A stretch of DNA of 64,000 nt from Desulfonauticus submarinus (GCF_900104045.1 NZ_FNIN01000007.1:1-64000); one strand, 5' to 3'; shown: positions 26,461 through 35,876, counted from the stretch's first letter. Numbers and translations: made by a program. The notes: a model not told the origin generated them from the letters alone.

Positions 26461-26488
26461 GGCCAGGTGCTTCCTGGCCTTTTCTTTT
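26461..26488 (+). terminator. Intrinsic terminator after the acyl-CoA synthetase
   Basis: GGCCAGG (26461-26467) and CCTGGCC (26473-26479) with a 5-base loop, followed by TTTTCTTTT. It ends the Nudix-pdxA-regulator-synthetase transcription unit. Confidence 0.9.
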
Positions 26489-26504
26489 AAAAGAAGGGGA
26501 AAGT

Positions 26505-28121
26505 ATGAAAGTAAAATTTTTAGGTGCAGCTAAAACAGTTACAGGATCATGTTTTATTTTATCTTATAATGGTAAAAGATTTGCCATAGATTGTGGTATG
26601 CATCAGGGAAATAAAGAAATAGAAAAGAGAAATTTAAACTCTATTGAATATAAACCTTCAGAACTTGATTTTATTATTATTACTCATGCCCATATAGATC
26701 ATTCTGGGCTTTTACCAAAAATGGTAAAAGAAGGTTTTAAAGGAAAAATATATCTTACCCCTCCTACAGCAGATTTATTAGATATAATGTTAAAAGATAG
26801 TGCTCATGTTCAAGAAATAGAAACAGAATGGAAGAAGAAGAAAAGAGCACGGAAAGGAAAAGAAAATAAAATAGAACCTTTGTATGTACAAGATGATGTA
26901 GAGAAGACTTTACCTCTTTTTGAAAAGGTAGATTATTTAAAGCCAGTATCTCCTTTTGAAGGAGTGGAATTTATTTTTTATGATGCAGGACATATATTGG
27001 GTTCTGCTTCTATAAAAGTCACAATTCAAGATGGAGATAAACATTATGATTTTATTTTCTCTGGAGATTTAGGAAGACCTCATCAATTGATTGTAAATGA
27101 TCCGACCTACTTTGAAAGAGCAGATTTTTTATTTCTTGAGTCTACATATGGAGATAGAGATCATAAAAATGAAGATAAAAGCAGAGATGAACTTCTTGAT
27201 GCTATCCTATATAGTTATAAAAATAAAGAGAAAGTTATTATTCCTGCATTTGCAGTAGAAAGAACCCAAGAGATTTTATTCTCTTTATATTTTTTATACA
27301 AAGATGGAAAACTTCCTTCTGATATGCCTGTATTTTTAGATAGTCCTTTAGCTATAAGGGCTACAGAGGTTTTTAAAAAGCATTATAAATATTTTGATGA
27401 TATTGGAAAATCTTTAATAGAAAATGGTGAAAATCCGTTAGCGTTTCCAAATCTAAAATATTCTCTTACTTCCCAAGATTCTATGCGTTTAAATCAGATG
27501 AATGGTCCTGCTATTATTATTTCTGCAAGTGGTATGGCTCATGCTGGGAGAATAAAACATCACCTTAAACATAATTTGTGGAAGCCAGGGGCATCTGTGG
27601 TTTTTGTAGGTTTTCAAGCAAAGGGCACTACTGGTCGAAAAATAGTAGATGGGGCTAAAAGTGTTAAAATTTTTGGTGAGGAAGTAGCTGTCCGAGCCAA
27701 AGTTTATACAATAAATGGATTTTCTTCTCATGCAGGACAAAGTCAAATTTTAGAATGGCTGAGTCACTTTAGAAATAAAAAAATGAAGATTTTTTTAGTG
27801 CATGGTGAGGAAGAAAAACAGCGTATCCTAGCTGGTCTTATAAAAGAACGTTATGGTTTTGATATCCATATTCCAGAATATCTTGAAGAATGTACGATTT
27901 CTTTGGATAAGATTGTAGGAGAAGTTAATACTGAAGTTGCAACACCTAGAATTAATTGGGACTATTTGTTTGATGAGCTTAAATCAAAGGTTAAAGAACT
28001 TGAGCAAAAGCAATCAATTTTGGCTTCTTTGGATTGGACAGAACAAGCAGATTTGCGAGAAGAGGTTTTACAAATAGTAAATATGTTAAATAAGGTTCAT
28101 TCTCAAATTCCTTTGAAATAA
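26505..28121 (+). CDS. Metallo-beta-lactamase / beta-CASP RNA-processing nuclease
   Basis: A 538-residue protein with an MBL core: HAHIDHSG (His61, His63, Asp65, His66), AGHILGSAS near 161, the SGDLGR motif near 186 and LESTYGDRDH. The beta-CASP insertion follows (VIIPAFAVERTQEILF near 245), with ISASGMAHAGRIKHH and GFSSHAG toward the C-terminus. This is the CPSF/KH-less family of bacterial RNA nucleases (also annotated as MBL-fold exonuclease, YsxC-unrelated). The last 60 residues are a helical extension. Substrate is probably single-stranded RNA. RBS is AAGAAGGGGAAAG. It starts after the upstream terminator and may be transcribed with rsmD. Confidence 0.9.
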   Translation: MKVKFLGAAKTVTGSCFILSYNGKRFAIDCGMHQGNKEIEKRNLNSIEYKPSELDFIIITHAHIDHSGLLPKMVKEGFKGKIYLTPPTADLLDIMLKDSAHVQEIETEWKKKKRARKGKENKIEPLYVQDDVEKTLPLFEKVDYLKPVSPFEGVEFIFYDAGHILGSASIKVTIQDGDKHYDFIFSGDLGRPHQLIVNDPTYFERADFLFLESTYGDRDHKNEDKSRDELLDAILYSYKNKEKVIIPAFAVERTQEILFSLYFLYKDGKLPSDMPVFLDSPLAIRATEVFKKHYKYFDDIGKSLIENGENPLAFPNLKYSLTSQDSMRLNQMNGPAIIISASGMAHAGRIKHHLKHNLWKPGASVVFVGFQAKGTTGRKIVDGAKSVKIFGEEVAVRAKVYTINGFSSHAGQSQILEWLSHFRNKKMKIFLVHGEEEKQRILAGLIKERYGFDIHIPEYLEECTISLDKIVGEVNTEVATPRINWDYLFDELKSKVKELEQKQSILASLDWTEQADLREEVLQIVNMLNKVHSQIPLK

Positions 28122-28133
28122 CAGGTTAGTTCG

Positions 28134-28691
28134 GTGATAAAGATTACGGGAGGAAAATTAAAAGGAAGAAAAATTTTTACTGTAAGTGGACCCGGATATA
28201 GACCTGCTACATCTAGAGTGAGAGAATCATTATTTTCTTCTTTAGGATCTCTTGGTTTTTTTAGAGGAGATGAGGTAGTTCTAGATGTATTTGCAGGAAG
28301 TGGTGCTTTAGGTTTTGAAGCGCTTAGTAGGGGGGCAAAAACAGTTTATTTTGTGGAGAAAATGCCCAAGGCTTGTGCTTCTTTAAAACGAACTACTTTA
28401 GATTTAGATCTTAGAGAAAATACAGTGATTATTTGTAAAGATGCCTTTAAGGCATTGATGAATTTTCCTTCAAGAGTCAAGTTTGATTTGATTTTTGTTG
28501 ATCCGCCTTATGCCAAAAAATGTCTTTTAGAAATTATGAATTTAATTTTAGTAAATAATCTGTTAAAAACTAATGGCGTCTTAATAGCAGAGGTTGAAAA
28601 GAGTTTTTGTGTAGAACAGGATTTATTTTCTCTTGAACTTATTAAAGAAAAATTATTTGGTCAAACAAAGGTGTTTATATGGAAAAAATAG
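28134..28691 (+). CDS. rsmD: 16S rRNA (guanine(966)-N2)-methyltransferase
   Basis: A 185-residue SAM-dependent methyltransferase. The start KITGGKLKGRKI and RPATSRVRESLF are RsmD hallmarks; the SAM-binding motif is DVFAGSGALGFEALSRGA near 56 and the catalytic motif is DPPY near 123. It methylates G966 of 16S rRNA in the 30S head. It starts with GTG; only a weak AGGTT lies upstream, 12 bases after the nuclease stop. It overlaps coaD by 13 bases, a conserved rsmD-coaD arrangement in bacteria. Confidence 0.92.
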   Translation: MIKITGGKLKGRKIFTVSGPGYRPATSRVRESLFSSLGSLGFFRGDEVVLDVFAGSGALGFEALSRGAKTVYFVEKMPKACASLKRTTLDLDLRENTVIICKDAFKALMNFPSRVKFDLIFVDPPYAKKCLLEIMNLILVNNLLKTNGVLIAEVEKSFCVEQDLFSLELIKEKLFGQTKVFIWKK

Positions 28692-29164
28692 CAGTTTATC
28701 CTGGAACTTTTGATCCTCTTACCAATGGCCATGTGAGTTTGGTAAAAAGAGGTCTTAGAATTTTTGATACAATTATTTTGGCTATAGCCTATAATTCTCC
28801 AAAAAAGACACTTTTTTCTTTAAAAGAAAGAGTAAGCTTAGCTAAAGAAGTTTTTAAGAATGAGCCAAAAGTAAAAGTAGAATCCTTTGAAGGTCTTTTA
28901 ATGGATTATGTAAATAAAAAAAAAGCTGTCGCTATTTTAAGGGGGCTTAGGGCAGTATCTGATTTTGAATATGAATTTCAAATGGCCCTTATGAATAGAA
29001 AACTTTCCCCAGAAGTGCAGACTGTGTTTTTAATGACTGATTATAAGTGGTTATATATTAGTTCTACTATTATTAAAGAGGTGGCAAGTCTTGGTGGAAA
29101 TGTAGAAGGATTGGTCCCTAAAAGTATAGAAAAAGCATTAAAGGCTAAATATGCCAAAATCTAA
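28679..29164 (+). CDS. coaD: Pantetheine-phosphate adenylyltransferase
   Basis: A 161-residue nucleotidyltransferase of coenzyme A synthesis (4'-phosphopantetheine + ATP to dephospho-CoA). Motifs: YPGTFDPLTNGH at 7-18 (the HxGH-type start, with Thr10 and His18), ILRGLRAVSDFEYEFQMALM near 87-106, and the ISSTIIKE ISSS-like motif near 126. Length is normal for the family. It overlaps both rsmD (13 bases) and miaA (14 bases). Confidence 0.95.
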   Translation: MEKIAVYPGTFDPLTNGHVSLVKRGLRIFDTIILAIAYNSPKKTLFSLKERVSLAKEVFKNEPKVKVESFEGLLMDYVNKKKAVAILRGLRAVSDFEYEFQMALMNRKLSPEVQTVFLMTDYKWLYISSTIIKEVASLGGNVEGLVPKSIEKALKAKYAKI

Positions 29165-30065
29165 ATTATTGTGTATTGTAGGCCAAACTGGAACAGGAAA
29201 AACTAGTTTGGCTCTTGCCCTAGCAAAAAAAAAGCCTATTTCTGTTATTAATTTTGATTCCAGACAGGTCTATAAAGATTTTCCTATTGTTACAGCTCAG
29301 CCTTCTTTTGAAGAACAAAAAGAGTGCCCACACTATTTGTTTGGGTTTTTAGAAGTGGATAAAAAGATTACTGCTGGTGAATTTGTGCGTTTAGCAAAAG
29401 AGAGAATAAAAAAGGAAATACAAAAAGGTAGATTCCCTGTTTTAGTGGGAGGAACAGGTTTATATCTAAAAGCATTATTATACGGGTTAGCACCTATTCC
29501 TGAAATTAGCTCAGAAGTGAGAGACGAGGTAGAAAATTTGAGAGAAACAAAAGGGCTTGGCTTTCTTTATTCTTTTTTACAGAAAGTAGATTCTGTTTAT
29601 GCTAATAGAATCCATCCAAATGATAAACAAAGAATTACAAGGGCTTTAGAAGTATATTTGCAAACAGGCAAGCCTTTTTCTACATGGCATCAAAAAACTC
29701 CTAGCGAAAAAAAATATAATTTTTTAAAAGTTGGATTAAAGATGGATGTAAATATTTTAGTAGACTATTTGTCTGAGAGAATAGAGAAGATGATAGAACA
29801 GGGAGCAATTGATGAGGTAAAAAGAGCAATTGTAAAATATAAAGATAAAACTCTTCCTGGATTTAGTGGCATTGGAATTCCAGAGATAATAGAATATTTA
29901 GAAAATAAGATTAGCTTTAAAGAAATGCAAAGAAAGTGGTTGAAAAATACCAGAGCTTATGCCAAAAGACAATTAACATGGTTTAAAAAGGAAAAAGATG
30001 TTTTTTGGTTTTCTCCTTTAAATCTTAAAGAGGCAATACAACATATTGAGCAATGGCTAAAATAA
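29151..30065 (+). CDS. miaA: tRNA dimethylallyltransferase
   Basis: A 304-residue enzyme that adds a dimethylallyl group to A37 of UNN-decoding tRNAs. P-loop GQTGTGKT at 11-18, the NFDSRQVYKD substrate motif near 35, VGGTGLYLKALLYG near 100, and the C-terminal TRAYAKRQLTWFKKE motif. It overlaps coaD by 14 bases and the next gene (SpoIID protein) by 13, so it links the RNA/cofactor genes to the envelope cluster on one transcript. Confidence 0.94.
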   Translation: MPKSKLLCIVGQTGTGKTSLALALAKKKPISVINFDSRQVYKDFPIVTAQPSFEEQKECPHYLFGFLEVDKKITAGEFVRLAKERIKKEIQKGRFPVLVGGTGLYLKALLYGLAPIPEISSEVRDEVENLRETKGLGFLYSFLQKVDSVYANRIHPNDKQRITRALEVYLQTGKPFSTWHQKTPSEKKYNFLKVGLKMDVNILVDYLSERIEKMIEQGAIDEVKRAIVKYKDKTLPGFSGIGIPEIIEYLENKISFKEMQRKWLKNTRAYAKRQLTWFKKEKDVFWFSPLNLKEAIQHIEQWLK

Positions 30066-31576
30066 TTAAATTTACTTTAATTTGCTTGTTTATTCCTTGT
30101 ATTACTTTTGCCTATTCTTTTAATCCTAAACCGTTATTAGACCAGGCAAGAACATATTTAGAGTCAGGTAACTTTGCTCAAGCAATAGAAAGTTATGATT
30201 TAGTTTATACATATGCCAGAGATGTAGAAGTCAAGGCCAAAGCTTTAGTTCGTATGGCAGATATTAGCGCTTTGTTTTTAGATCAAAAAGAAGTTGCTAA
30301 AAATTATTATCAAAAAGCTATTAAATTATTTCCTTATTCTAGAGAATTAAAAAATGCTTATTTTAATTTAGCCATGTTATTATATGAGCAGGGTAGCTTA
30401 CAGGATTCACTTCATTATTTTCAGGACTTCATTCATAATTTTCCTCAAGACATAAGGTATAGTACTGCTGACTATATGATAGAAAGGATAAAAAGAGAGA
30501 TCAGAAAAGGAGAAATACCATCTTTTAAAATAGAACCTCCTAGTTTAGGAGATGAACCAATGATACGTGTTCTTTTAGCAAAAGTTAAAAATGTTAATTT
30601 AACTTCTAAACAAAATTTATGGATAAATGGCAGTTCATATCCAAAAGGAGTTTATGTTTTTAAGATCAAAAATGGAACTATTTATTTAGGACAAAAGAGA
30701 TTAAATAGGGTTGTTGACCTAAAGTTTATAGATGTTTTTATTTTTAATAATAAAAAATATAAGGGAAGATTAAAGTTAAAATTAAAGGATAATCTTATTT
30801 TAGTAATTAACTGTTTGCCGATGGAAGAATATTTAAAAGGTGTAGTCCCTAAAGAGATGTCTGCTTCTTGGCCATTAGAAGCATTAAAGGCTCAGGCTGT
30901 TGCAGCTAGATCTTATGCCTATTTTGTGCATTTAAAGTCAGAGGAAAAGGATTTTGATTTAAGTTCTTCTGTTGCTTCTCAGGTTTATGGTGGTATTTTA
31001 CCTCAAAGCTCTAAAAGTATTCAAGCAGTCTGGGATACACGAGGAGAAATATTAATGTTTAAAGGTAAGCCTGTAATTGCTTATTTTCATTCACATAGTG
31101 GAGGAGTTTTAGAGACTGCAAAAAATGTGTGGAAGGTGCAATTCCCTTATTTTAGAATAAAAAGAGATCCTTATTCCAATAAAATAAAGAAGTTAGAGTG
31201 GAGGACAGAGATTTCTTTATCTAAAATAGAAAATGTTTTAAGAGAGAAAGGATTTGGTCTCTCAAGAATTAAAAGGGTTGAAAGTAAAGATGTTTCTCCT
31301 TCTGGAAGAGTGATAAATTTTTCTATCACTGCTGAAAATGGGGAAGTTCTTTTGGCAAGTAATAATATGAGAATATGGTTAGGTCCTTCTATCATTAAGT
31401 CTACTTTATGTTCTGTAAAACAGGTGGGGACAAATTTATTATTTAAAGGGAGAGGATATGGACATGGGGTTGGTATGAGTCAATGGGGGGCCTATGATAT
31501 GGCTAAAGAAGGTAAAAAATATAGAGAAATTTTGCAGTTTTACTATCCAGGAACAACTGTAAAAACAATATACTAA
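30053..31576 (+). CDS. SpoIID/LytB-domain exported protein with TPR head
   Basis: A 507-residue exported protein. A signal peptide (about 1-20, ending ITFA) is followed by TPR-like helices (about 25-145) and then a full SpoIID domain (about 175-505) with the characteristic EEYLKGVVPKEMSASWPLEA, KAQAVAARSYAYF and GRGYGHGVGMSQWGAYDMAK stretches; a catalytic Glu is expected in VVPKEM. SpoIID of Bacillus is a lytic transglycosylase that cuts glycan strands after their peptides are removed. The TPR head is unusual and suggests a partner. It is directly followed by an amidase gene, matching that two-step chemistry. Confidence 0.88.
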   Translation: MAKIIKFTLICLFIPCITFAYSFNPKPLLDQARTYLESGNFAQAIESYDLVYTYARDVEVKAKALVRMADISALFLDQKEVAKNYYQKAIKLFPYSRELKNAYFNLAMLLYEQGSLQDSLHYFQDFIHNFPQDIRYSTADYMIERIKREIRKGEIPSFKIEPPSLGDEPMIRVLLAKVKNVNLTSKQNLWINGSSYPKGVYVFKIKNGTIYLGQKRLNRVVDLKFIDVFIFNNKKYKGRLKLKLKDNLILVINCLPMEEYLKGVVPKEMSASWPLEALKAQAVAARSYAYFVHLKSEEKDFDLSSSVASQVYGGILPQSSKSIQAVWDTRGEILMFKGKPVIAYFHSHSGGVLETAKNVWKVQFPYFRIKRDPYSNKIKKLEWRTEISLSKIENVLREKGFGLSRIKRVESKDVSPSGRVINFSITAENGEVLLASNNMRIWLGPSIIKSTLCSVKQVGTNLLFKGRGYGHGVGMSQWGAYDMAKEGKKYREILQFYYPGTTVKTIY

Positions 31577-31594
31577 CTAAATTAGGGCGAAATT

Positions 31595-32725
31595 ATGCGT
31601 TTAAAAAGAAGAGATTTACTTTTTATAATGGCAGGGGCGGGGATTTCTTTTTTACCTGTGAGTAGGCTATTTGCAGAATCTGGGTTTGATTTAGGACTAC
31701 AAGCTCAAGAATTTTTAGCTAAAGGTAAGTTTGATCAAGCAATTAGTATATTAAAAAAAGGAGTAAAAATAGATCCTCAAAATGAATGGCTTTGGGGATT
31801 ATTGGGAAGAGCTTATTTTCAGAAAAAAGATATGCGGGGGGCTTTGGATAGTTTTAGAAAGGTTTTGGTTTTAAATCCAGAAGATACTTATTCCAGAATG
31901 ATGGTGGATATTATAACTCAAAAGCCAGTTCCACCTAAAAAGATAGAAAAAAAAGAATTAACACCACTGGAGAAAAAGGCTTTACAAGAAGAACAAGAAA
32001 TTTTTGCTCGTTTAAAAGGAGAGAAAGGATTAGGTTATCATATTCGAAGAATTGTACTTGATCCAGGTCATGGTGGATTTGACTCTGGAGCAGTGGGTTT
32101 ACATAAACTTCAAGAGAAAAATGTAAACTTAGATGTTGCCAAGAGAACCGCAGCTATCTTAAACCAAAAAGATTCTCAACTAAAAATTTTCTTAACAAGA
32201 ACCGAAGATTATTTTGTGCCTCTTAGTGCTAGAACAACTACAGCTAATCAGTATAGTGCAGATTTATTTGTATCTTTTCATGTAAATGCCAATAGGAATA
32301 GAAGACCTAGAGGAATGGAAACTTATTTTTGTTCAGAAAAAGCTTCTAGTAAAGAGGCTGCAAGAGTAGCTGCTTTTGAAAATTCTGTTATTAAACTTGA
32401 GAAAAATGAACTTATAAAAAAAGGCTATGTTAATATAGAAGAGATATTATTTAGATTTGAAAGAAAAAGATATTGGCAGGCAGGAGGAAAAGTAGCCTCT
32501 TATCTACAAACTGTGTTAAAACACGAATTACCGCTTAAAAATAGAGGAATTCATTCAGCTAATTTTTATGTATTAAGAAGAGCAAAAATGCCCTCTATTT
32601 TGTTAGAGCTCGGGTTTATTTCTAATCCAGATGAAGAGTATTTACTTAGACAGAGTGATTTTAGACATAAACTTGCCTTAAGTGTGGCAAAAGGAATTTT
32701 ATCTTTAAAAACAGTGAAAATATAG
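31595..32725 (+). CDS. N-acetylmuramoyl-L-alanine amidase (Amidase_3) with TPR and Tat-type signal
   Basis: A 376-residue periplasmic amidase. The N-terminus has a twin-arginine pattern (KRRDLLF) before a hydrophobic stretch, so export may be by Tat, as for AmiA and AmiC. TPR repeats fill about 30-110, and the zinc-dependent Amidase_3 domain about 150-372: VLDPGHGGFDSG (zinc His159), LQEKNVNLDVA (zinc Glu), SFHVNANRN (zinc His), and LLELGFISNPDEE with the catalytic Glu. It removes stem peptides from peptidoglycan, making denuded glycan, the substrate of SpoIID encoded just upstream (18-base gap). Confidence 0.9.
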   Translation: MRLKRRDLLFIMAGAGISFLPVSRLFAESGFDLGLQAQEFLAKGKFDQAISILKKGVKIDPQNEWLWGLLGRAYFQKKDMRGALDSFRKVLVLNPEDTYSRMMVDIITQKPVPPKKIEKKELTPLEKKALQEEQEIFARLKGEKGLGYHIRRIVLDPGHGGFDSGAVGLHKLQEKNVNLDVAKRTAAILNQKDSQLKIFLTRTEDYFVPLSARTTTANQYSADLFVSFHVNANRNRRPRGMETYFCSEKASSKEAARVAAFENSVIKLEKNELIKKGYVNIEEILFRFERKRYWQAGGKVASYLQTVLKHELPLKNRGIHSANFYVLRRAKMPSILLELGFISNPDEEYLLRQSDFRHKLALSVAKGILSLKTVKI

Positions 32726-32757
32726 TTCGAATCTTTTAATAAGTGAAGGACATAATT

Positions 32758-33618
32758 ATGAAATTTAGGAAATTAGTTTTTTTGATTGTGTTATTTAATT
32801 TGTTTTTTACAGTATGTTTTTCTTTTGCAGATGATATAAATGATCTGATTTTTAAGGCATCAGACTTACATTATCAAGGTAAGTTAAATGAGTCAGAAAA
32901 AATTTTCTTAAAAGTGTTGCAACTTGATCCAAATAATGAATTTGCCCTAAATCAGTTAGGACTTTTGGCTGCTAAAAGAGAAAAGTTTAATTTAGCTTAT
33001 AAATATTTTACTAGAGTTGTAAATTTATCTCCTGATAATACCTTTGCCAGAATTTGGGTAGGCGTTTTGTTATTAAAAGATAATAAACCAGATAAAGCAA
33101 TGCAACAGTTTGAAAGAGTGTTGCAAATAGATCCTTATAATGCCAATGCCTATTATTTTATAGGAGTCATTTATGCTGTTGAGCATAATTTAGAGCAAAG
33201 TATTAAGTTTTTAAGAAAAGCCCAACAAGTAGGTTCAGATGATCCAGAAACTCATTATAGGTTAGCAAATGCTTTTTTAGGACTAGATATGATTTATAAT
33301 GCTGAACTTGAATTAAACAGAGCATTACAAATAAATCCAAAGTATGTGAAGGCAATGAATGCCTTAGGTTGGATTTATTTTAATCAAGGTCATGTGAGTA
33401 AAGCTTTATCTGTTTGGAATAAAGCTTTGAAACTAGAACCTAAAAATAGTGAAGCTAGACATAACTTAGCAAAGGTTTATAATGAAATGGCTTTACAGGC
33501 TTATAAAAAAGGGGATATACGAAAAGCTACTTCTTTTTGGAAGAAGACTTTAATTTTTGAACCTCGTAATAAATCTGCTCGGTATTATTTAAAAAAAGTA
33601 AGTAAAAGAAGAAAATAA
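32758..33618 (+). CDS. Exported TPR-repeat protein
   Basis: A 286-residue protein with a signal peptide (about 1-24, ending CFSFA) and about seven tandem TPR units filling the rest (for example AFALNQLGLLAAKREKFNLA, ANAYYFIGVIYAVEHNLEQS). The ATG at 32758 has AAGGA 8 bases upstream and is preferred over the in-frame GTG at 32743. It is a protein-binding scaffold, presumably periplasmic, co-transcribed with the SpoIID and amidase genes. No enzymatic domain is present. Confidence 0.87.
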   Translation: MKFRKLVFLIVLFNLFFTVCFSFADDINDLIFKASDLHYQGKLNESEKIFLKVLQLDPNNEFALNQLGLLAAKREKFNLAYKYFTRVVNLSPDNTFARIWVGVLLLKDNKPDKAMQQFERVLQIDPYNANAYYFIGVIYAVEHNLEQSIKFLRKAQQVGSDDPETHYRLANAFLGLDMIYNAELELNRALQINPKYVKAMNALGWIYFNQGHVSKALSVWNKALKLEPKNSEARHNLAKVYNEMALQAYKKGDIRKATSFWKKTLIFEPRNKSARYYLKKVSKRRK

Positions 33619-33643
33619 AGCTAAATTTTTTAGGAGGAGAAAG

Positions 33644-34594
33644 ATGAAAATAAAGTGTTTTTTGCTAGGGAGTCTGATGGTATTAGTTATGTTGAGTGTT
33701 GCCATGGCTCAACCAACTATGAATTATGGATATGTTCAGACTTTTGAAAATGGTCAGGTTAATTGGACTACAGGACTTGTTACTGCAAAAGGTATAGGGG
33801 CTCCGCCAGCTACTGCTGTAAATATGGCCCAGGCTAGAGCTATGGCTGTGAGAGCAGCAACAGTAGTAGCTAGAAGAAATTTATTGGAAGTAATTAAGGG
33901 TGTGCAGATTGATTCTACTACTACAGTTCAGAATTATATGGTAACAAATGATATTATTGTTTCTAGGGTTCAGGGTTTTTTACAGAATTCTCAAGTATTA
34001 GATATAGCTTATATGTCTGATGGTTCTGTAGAAGTAACAGTAGGAGTAAGCTTGAGAGGGGGACTTGCTGATGTTTTATTACCTAAAACGATTCCTTTTG
34101 GGACTAAGATTCAAAGACCAACAAGATTAACTCCATCTGCTCCTCAAGTTTCTGTGCCTGCGCCCACGGCTCCAGCCACTCCAACAGTTCCAACTACGCC
34201 TGAGGTTCAAAAACCTAGAATGGAAGAGGCTCAGACTCAACCTAAGCCTCAAATTGTTTATACAGGTCTTATTGTGGATGCACGGGGTTTAGGTGCAAGG
34301 CCTGCGATGAGTCCTAAGATATATGACGAGAATGGTCAGGAAGTGTATGGTTCTGCTTTTGTAAGTAGAGAATATGCTATTCAACAAGGTATGGCTGGAT
34401 ATGCAAAAGATATTAATAAGGCAAAAACAAATCCTAGAGTAGCTAACAATCCTTTTATTGCTAAAGCTGTGCAGGTAAAGGGTAAGGCAAGAACAGACTT
34501 AGTAATAAATAATGATGTAGCTAATCAATTAAGATCTCTTAGTAAAAATCAAAATTTTTTAGAAAAGTGTAAGGTAATGATTATTTTAGATTAA
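33644..34594 (+). CDS. Exported LPP20/FlgP-like protein
   Basis: A 316-residue exported protein with signal peptide (about 1-22, ending VAMA). Residues about 45-150 hold the pattern of the LPP20/FlgP family: AQARAMAVRAATVVARRNLL and a VTVGVSLRGGLADVL end. A Pro/Thr/Ala-rich linker (about 165-200) leads to a second domain (about 205-316) starting YTGLIVDARGLGARPAMSPK, which resembles the C-terminal part of some FlgP-type or surface proteins. No Cys lipobox, so not a lipoprotein. The RBS is AGGAGGAG. FlgP proteins form outer-membrane rings in some flagella; whether that applies here is unknown. Confidence 0.72.
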   Translation: MKIKCFLLGSLMVLVMLSVAMAQPTMNYGYVQTFENGQVNWTTGLVTAKGIGAPPATAVNMAQARAMAVRAATVVARRNLLEVIKGVQIDSTTTVQNYMVTNDIIVSRVQGFLQNSQVLDIAYMSDGSVEVTVGVSLRGGLADVLLPKTIPFGTKIQRPTRLTPSAPQVSVPAPTAPATPTVPTTPEVQKPRMEEAQTQPKPQIVYTGLIVDARGLGARPAMSPKIYDENGQEVYGSAFVSREYAIQQGMAGYAKDINKAKTNPRVANNPFIAKAVQVKGKARTDLVINNDVANQLRSLSKNQNFLEKCKVMIILD

Positions 34595-34609
34595 TATAAG
34601 GAGTAGGAG

Positions 34610-35788
34610 ATGAAGGGTATGTTCTTTAAAAGGATAGCTTTTTTTAGTTTAGTGGGGGTTTTTTTAATATTGGGAGCTTGTGCACAAAAAGGTAGAGCCC
34701 CTCAGGGAGTTATGGATAATCCAGAACATCATTTTGAACAAGGATTGAATTATTTAGATCAAGAAAAATTTGATTTGGCAAGAGAAGAATTTGATCAGGC
34801 TCTGAGCTTAGATCCAGAATATGGTCCTGCTTTAGCAGGGAAAGGATATTTGTTAGTTATAAAAGGTGATGATGATGGTTTTAAGTTAATCAAAAAAGGG
34901 GAAAGAAAAGCTAAAGGAAAAGAAGAAAAATTAAATTCTCTTTGTTTAGAAATAAGAGGATATATTGCTTTTAGAAAGCTTAAAAAACTTTCTGCAAGCA
35001 AGCTTATTTCTAAAGCAAAAGAAGTCTTTGAAAAGGCAAAGCTTGTAGATAGTAAAAATCCTGCTATTTATTTTTATATGGGAGAGGCTTATCTTTATGG
35101 GCTTGATTTTCCTAATGCAGAAAGGATGTATGCCCAGGTTAAGGCTTTAGGAAAAGGATATGAAGATAAAGCAGATGAGAGATGGCAATTAGTGCAAAAA
35201 GCCAATAGAGCTGCTCCTGAAAGTAAATTAGGCAAGGAGATAGTTTTATTAGATAAACTTACTCGCGCTGATATGGCTGGTTTGTTGATAGAAGAGTTAA
35301 ATGTAGAACGTTTTTATAAAAGAACTCAAAAAGCAGAGAAAAGGGGATTTGTAGCTCCAAAAGGGATACAAATGAGTTTTGAAGACTTATATAAAAAGAT
35401 TAGAGTATTAGATGTAGATAACCATCCTTTGAAGAATGATATTTACTTAGTTATTGATCTAGGAGTAAAAGGTTTACAACCATATCCAGACCATACTTTT
35501 AGGCCCAATGAACATGTTACTAAAGTAGAAATGGCACTTCTTTTTGAAGATATTATTATAAGGGCTACAGGAAATGACCGTTTGGCTAGTGAATTTATTG
35601 GGCAAGAGAGTACTATTCCTGATATTCCTTCTACTCACTATGCATTTAATGCGGTGATGTTATGTACTACAAGAGGTTTGCTTACTACAGATCTAAGGAC
35701 AGGTGAATTTCATCCAGAGGAGCCAGTGTCTGGTGTGGATGCTGTTTTAGCTATAAAGAAGTTAAAAAACATGTTAAGAGTGTTTTAA
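34610..35788 (+). CDS. Lipoprotein with TPR and S-layer homology (SLH) domains
   Basis: A 392-residue lipoprotein: signal peptide ending LILGAC (lipobox Cys about 25), TPR repeats (about 40-95 and 125-185), then two SLH-type segments (about 285-325, LQPYPDHTFRPNEHVTKVEM; and about 345-390, IPSTHYAFNAVMLCTTRGLL). SLH domains bind secondary cell-wall or peptidoglycan-linked polymers, so the protein could tether the outer membrane or another complex to the wall. RBS is AAGGAGTAGGAG. It closes the first half of the envelope cluster and is followed by a strong terminator. Confidence 0.82.
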   Translation: MKGMFFKRIAFFSLVGVFLILGACAQKGRAPQGVMDNPEHHFEQGLNYLDQEKFDLAREEFDQALSLDPEYGPALAGKGYLLVIKGDDDGFKLIKKGERKAKGKEEKLNSLCLEIRGYIAFRKLKKLSASKLISKAKEVFEKAKLVDSKNPAIYFYMGEAYLYGLDFPNAERMYAQVKALGKGYEDKADERWQLVQKANRAAPESKLGKEIVLLDKLTRADMAGLLIEELNVERFYKRTQKAEKRGFVAPKGIQMSFEDLYKKIRVLDVDNHPLKNDIYLVIDLGVKGLQPYPDHTFRPNEHVTKVEMALLFEDIIIRATGNDRLASEFIGQESTIPDIPSTHYAFNAVMLCTTRGLLTTDLRTGEFHPEEPVSGVDAVLAIKKLKNMLRVF

Positions 35789-35798
35789 TAAATTTTTG

Positions 35799-35833
35799 CT
35801 AAGGGTTGGCATCTGCCAACCCTTAGTATTTTT
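35799..35833 (+). terminator. Intrinsic terminator after the SLH lipoprotein gene
   Basis: A perfect 13-bp stem (35799-35811 with 35814-35826, core AAGGGTTGGCA/TGCCAACCCTT) followed by TATTTTTTT. It separates the SpoIID-to-SLH genes from the second envelope transcript that starts at 35877. Confidence 0.93.
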
Positions 35834-35876
35834 TTAGCTGAATAGTAATTAGTAAAAATTAAAAATGGATTAAAAA

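Noticed and set aside
32720-32740. tRNA-like GTTCGAATC
   Set aside because: It resembles a T-loop, but no acceptor, D or anticodon stems surround it; it lies in a short gap between genes.
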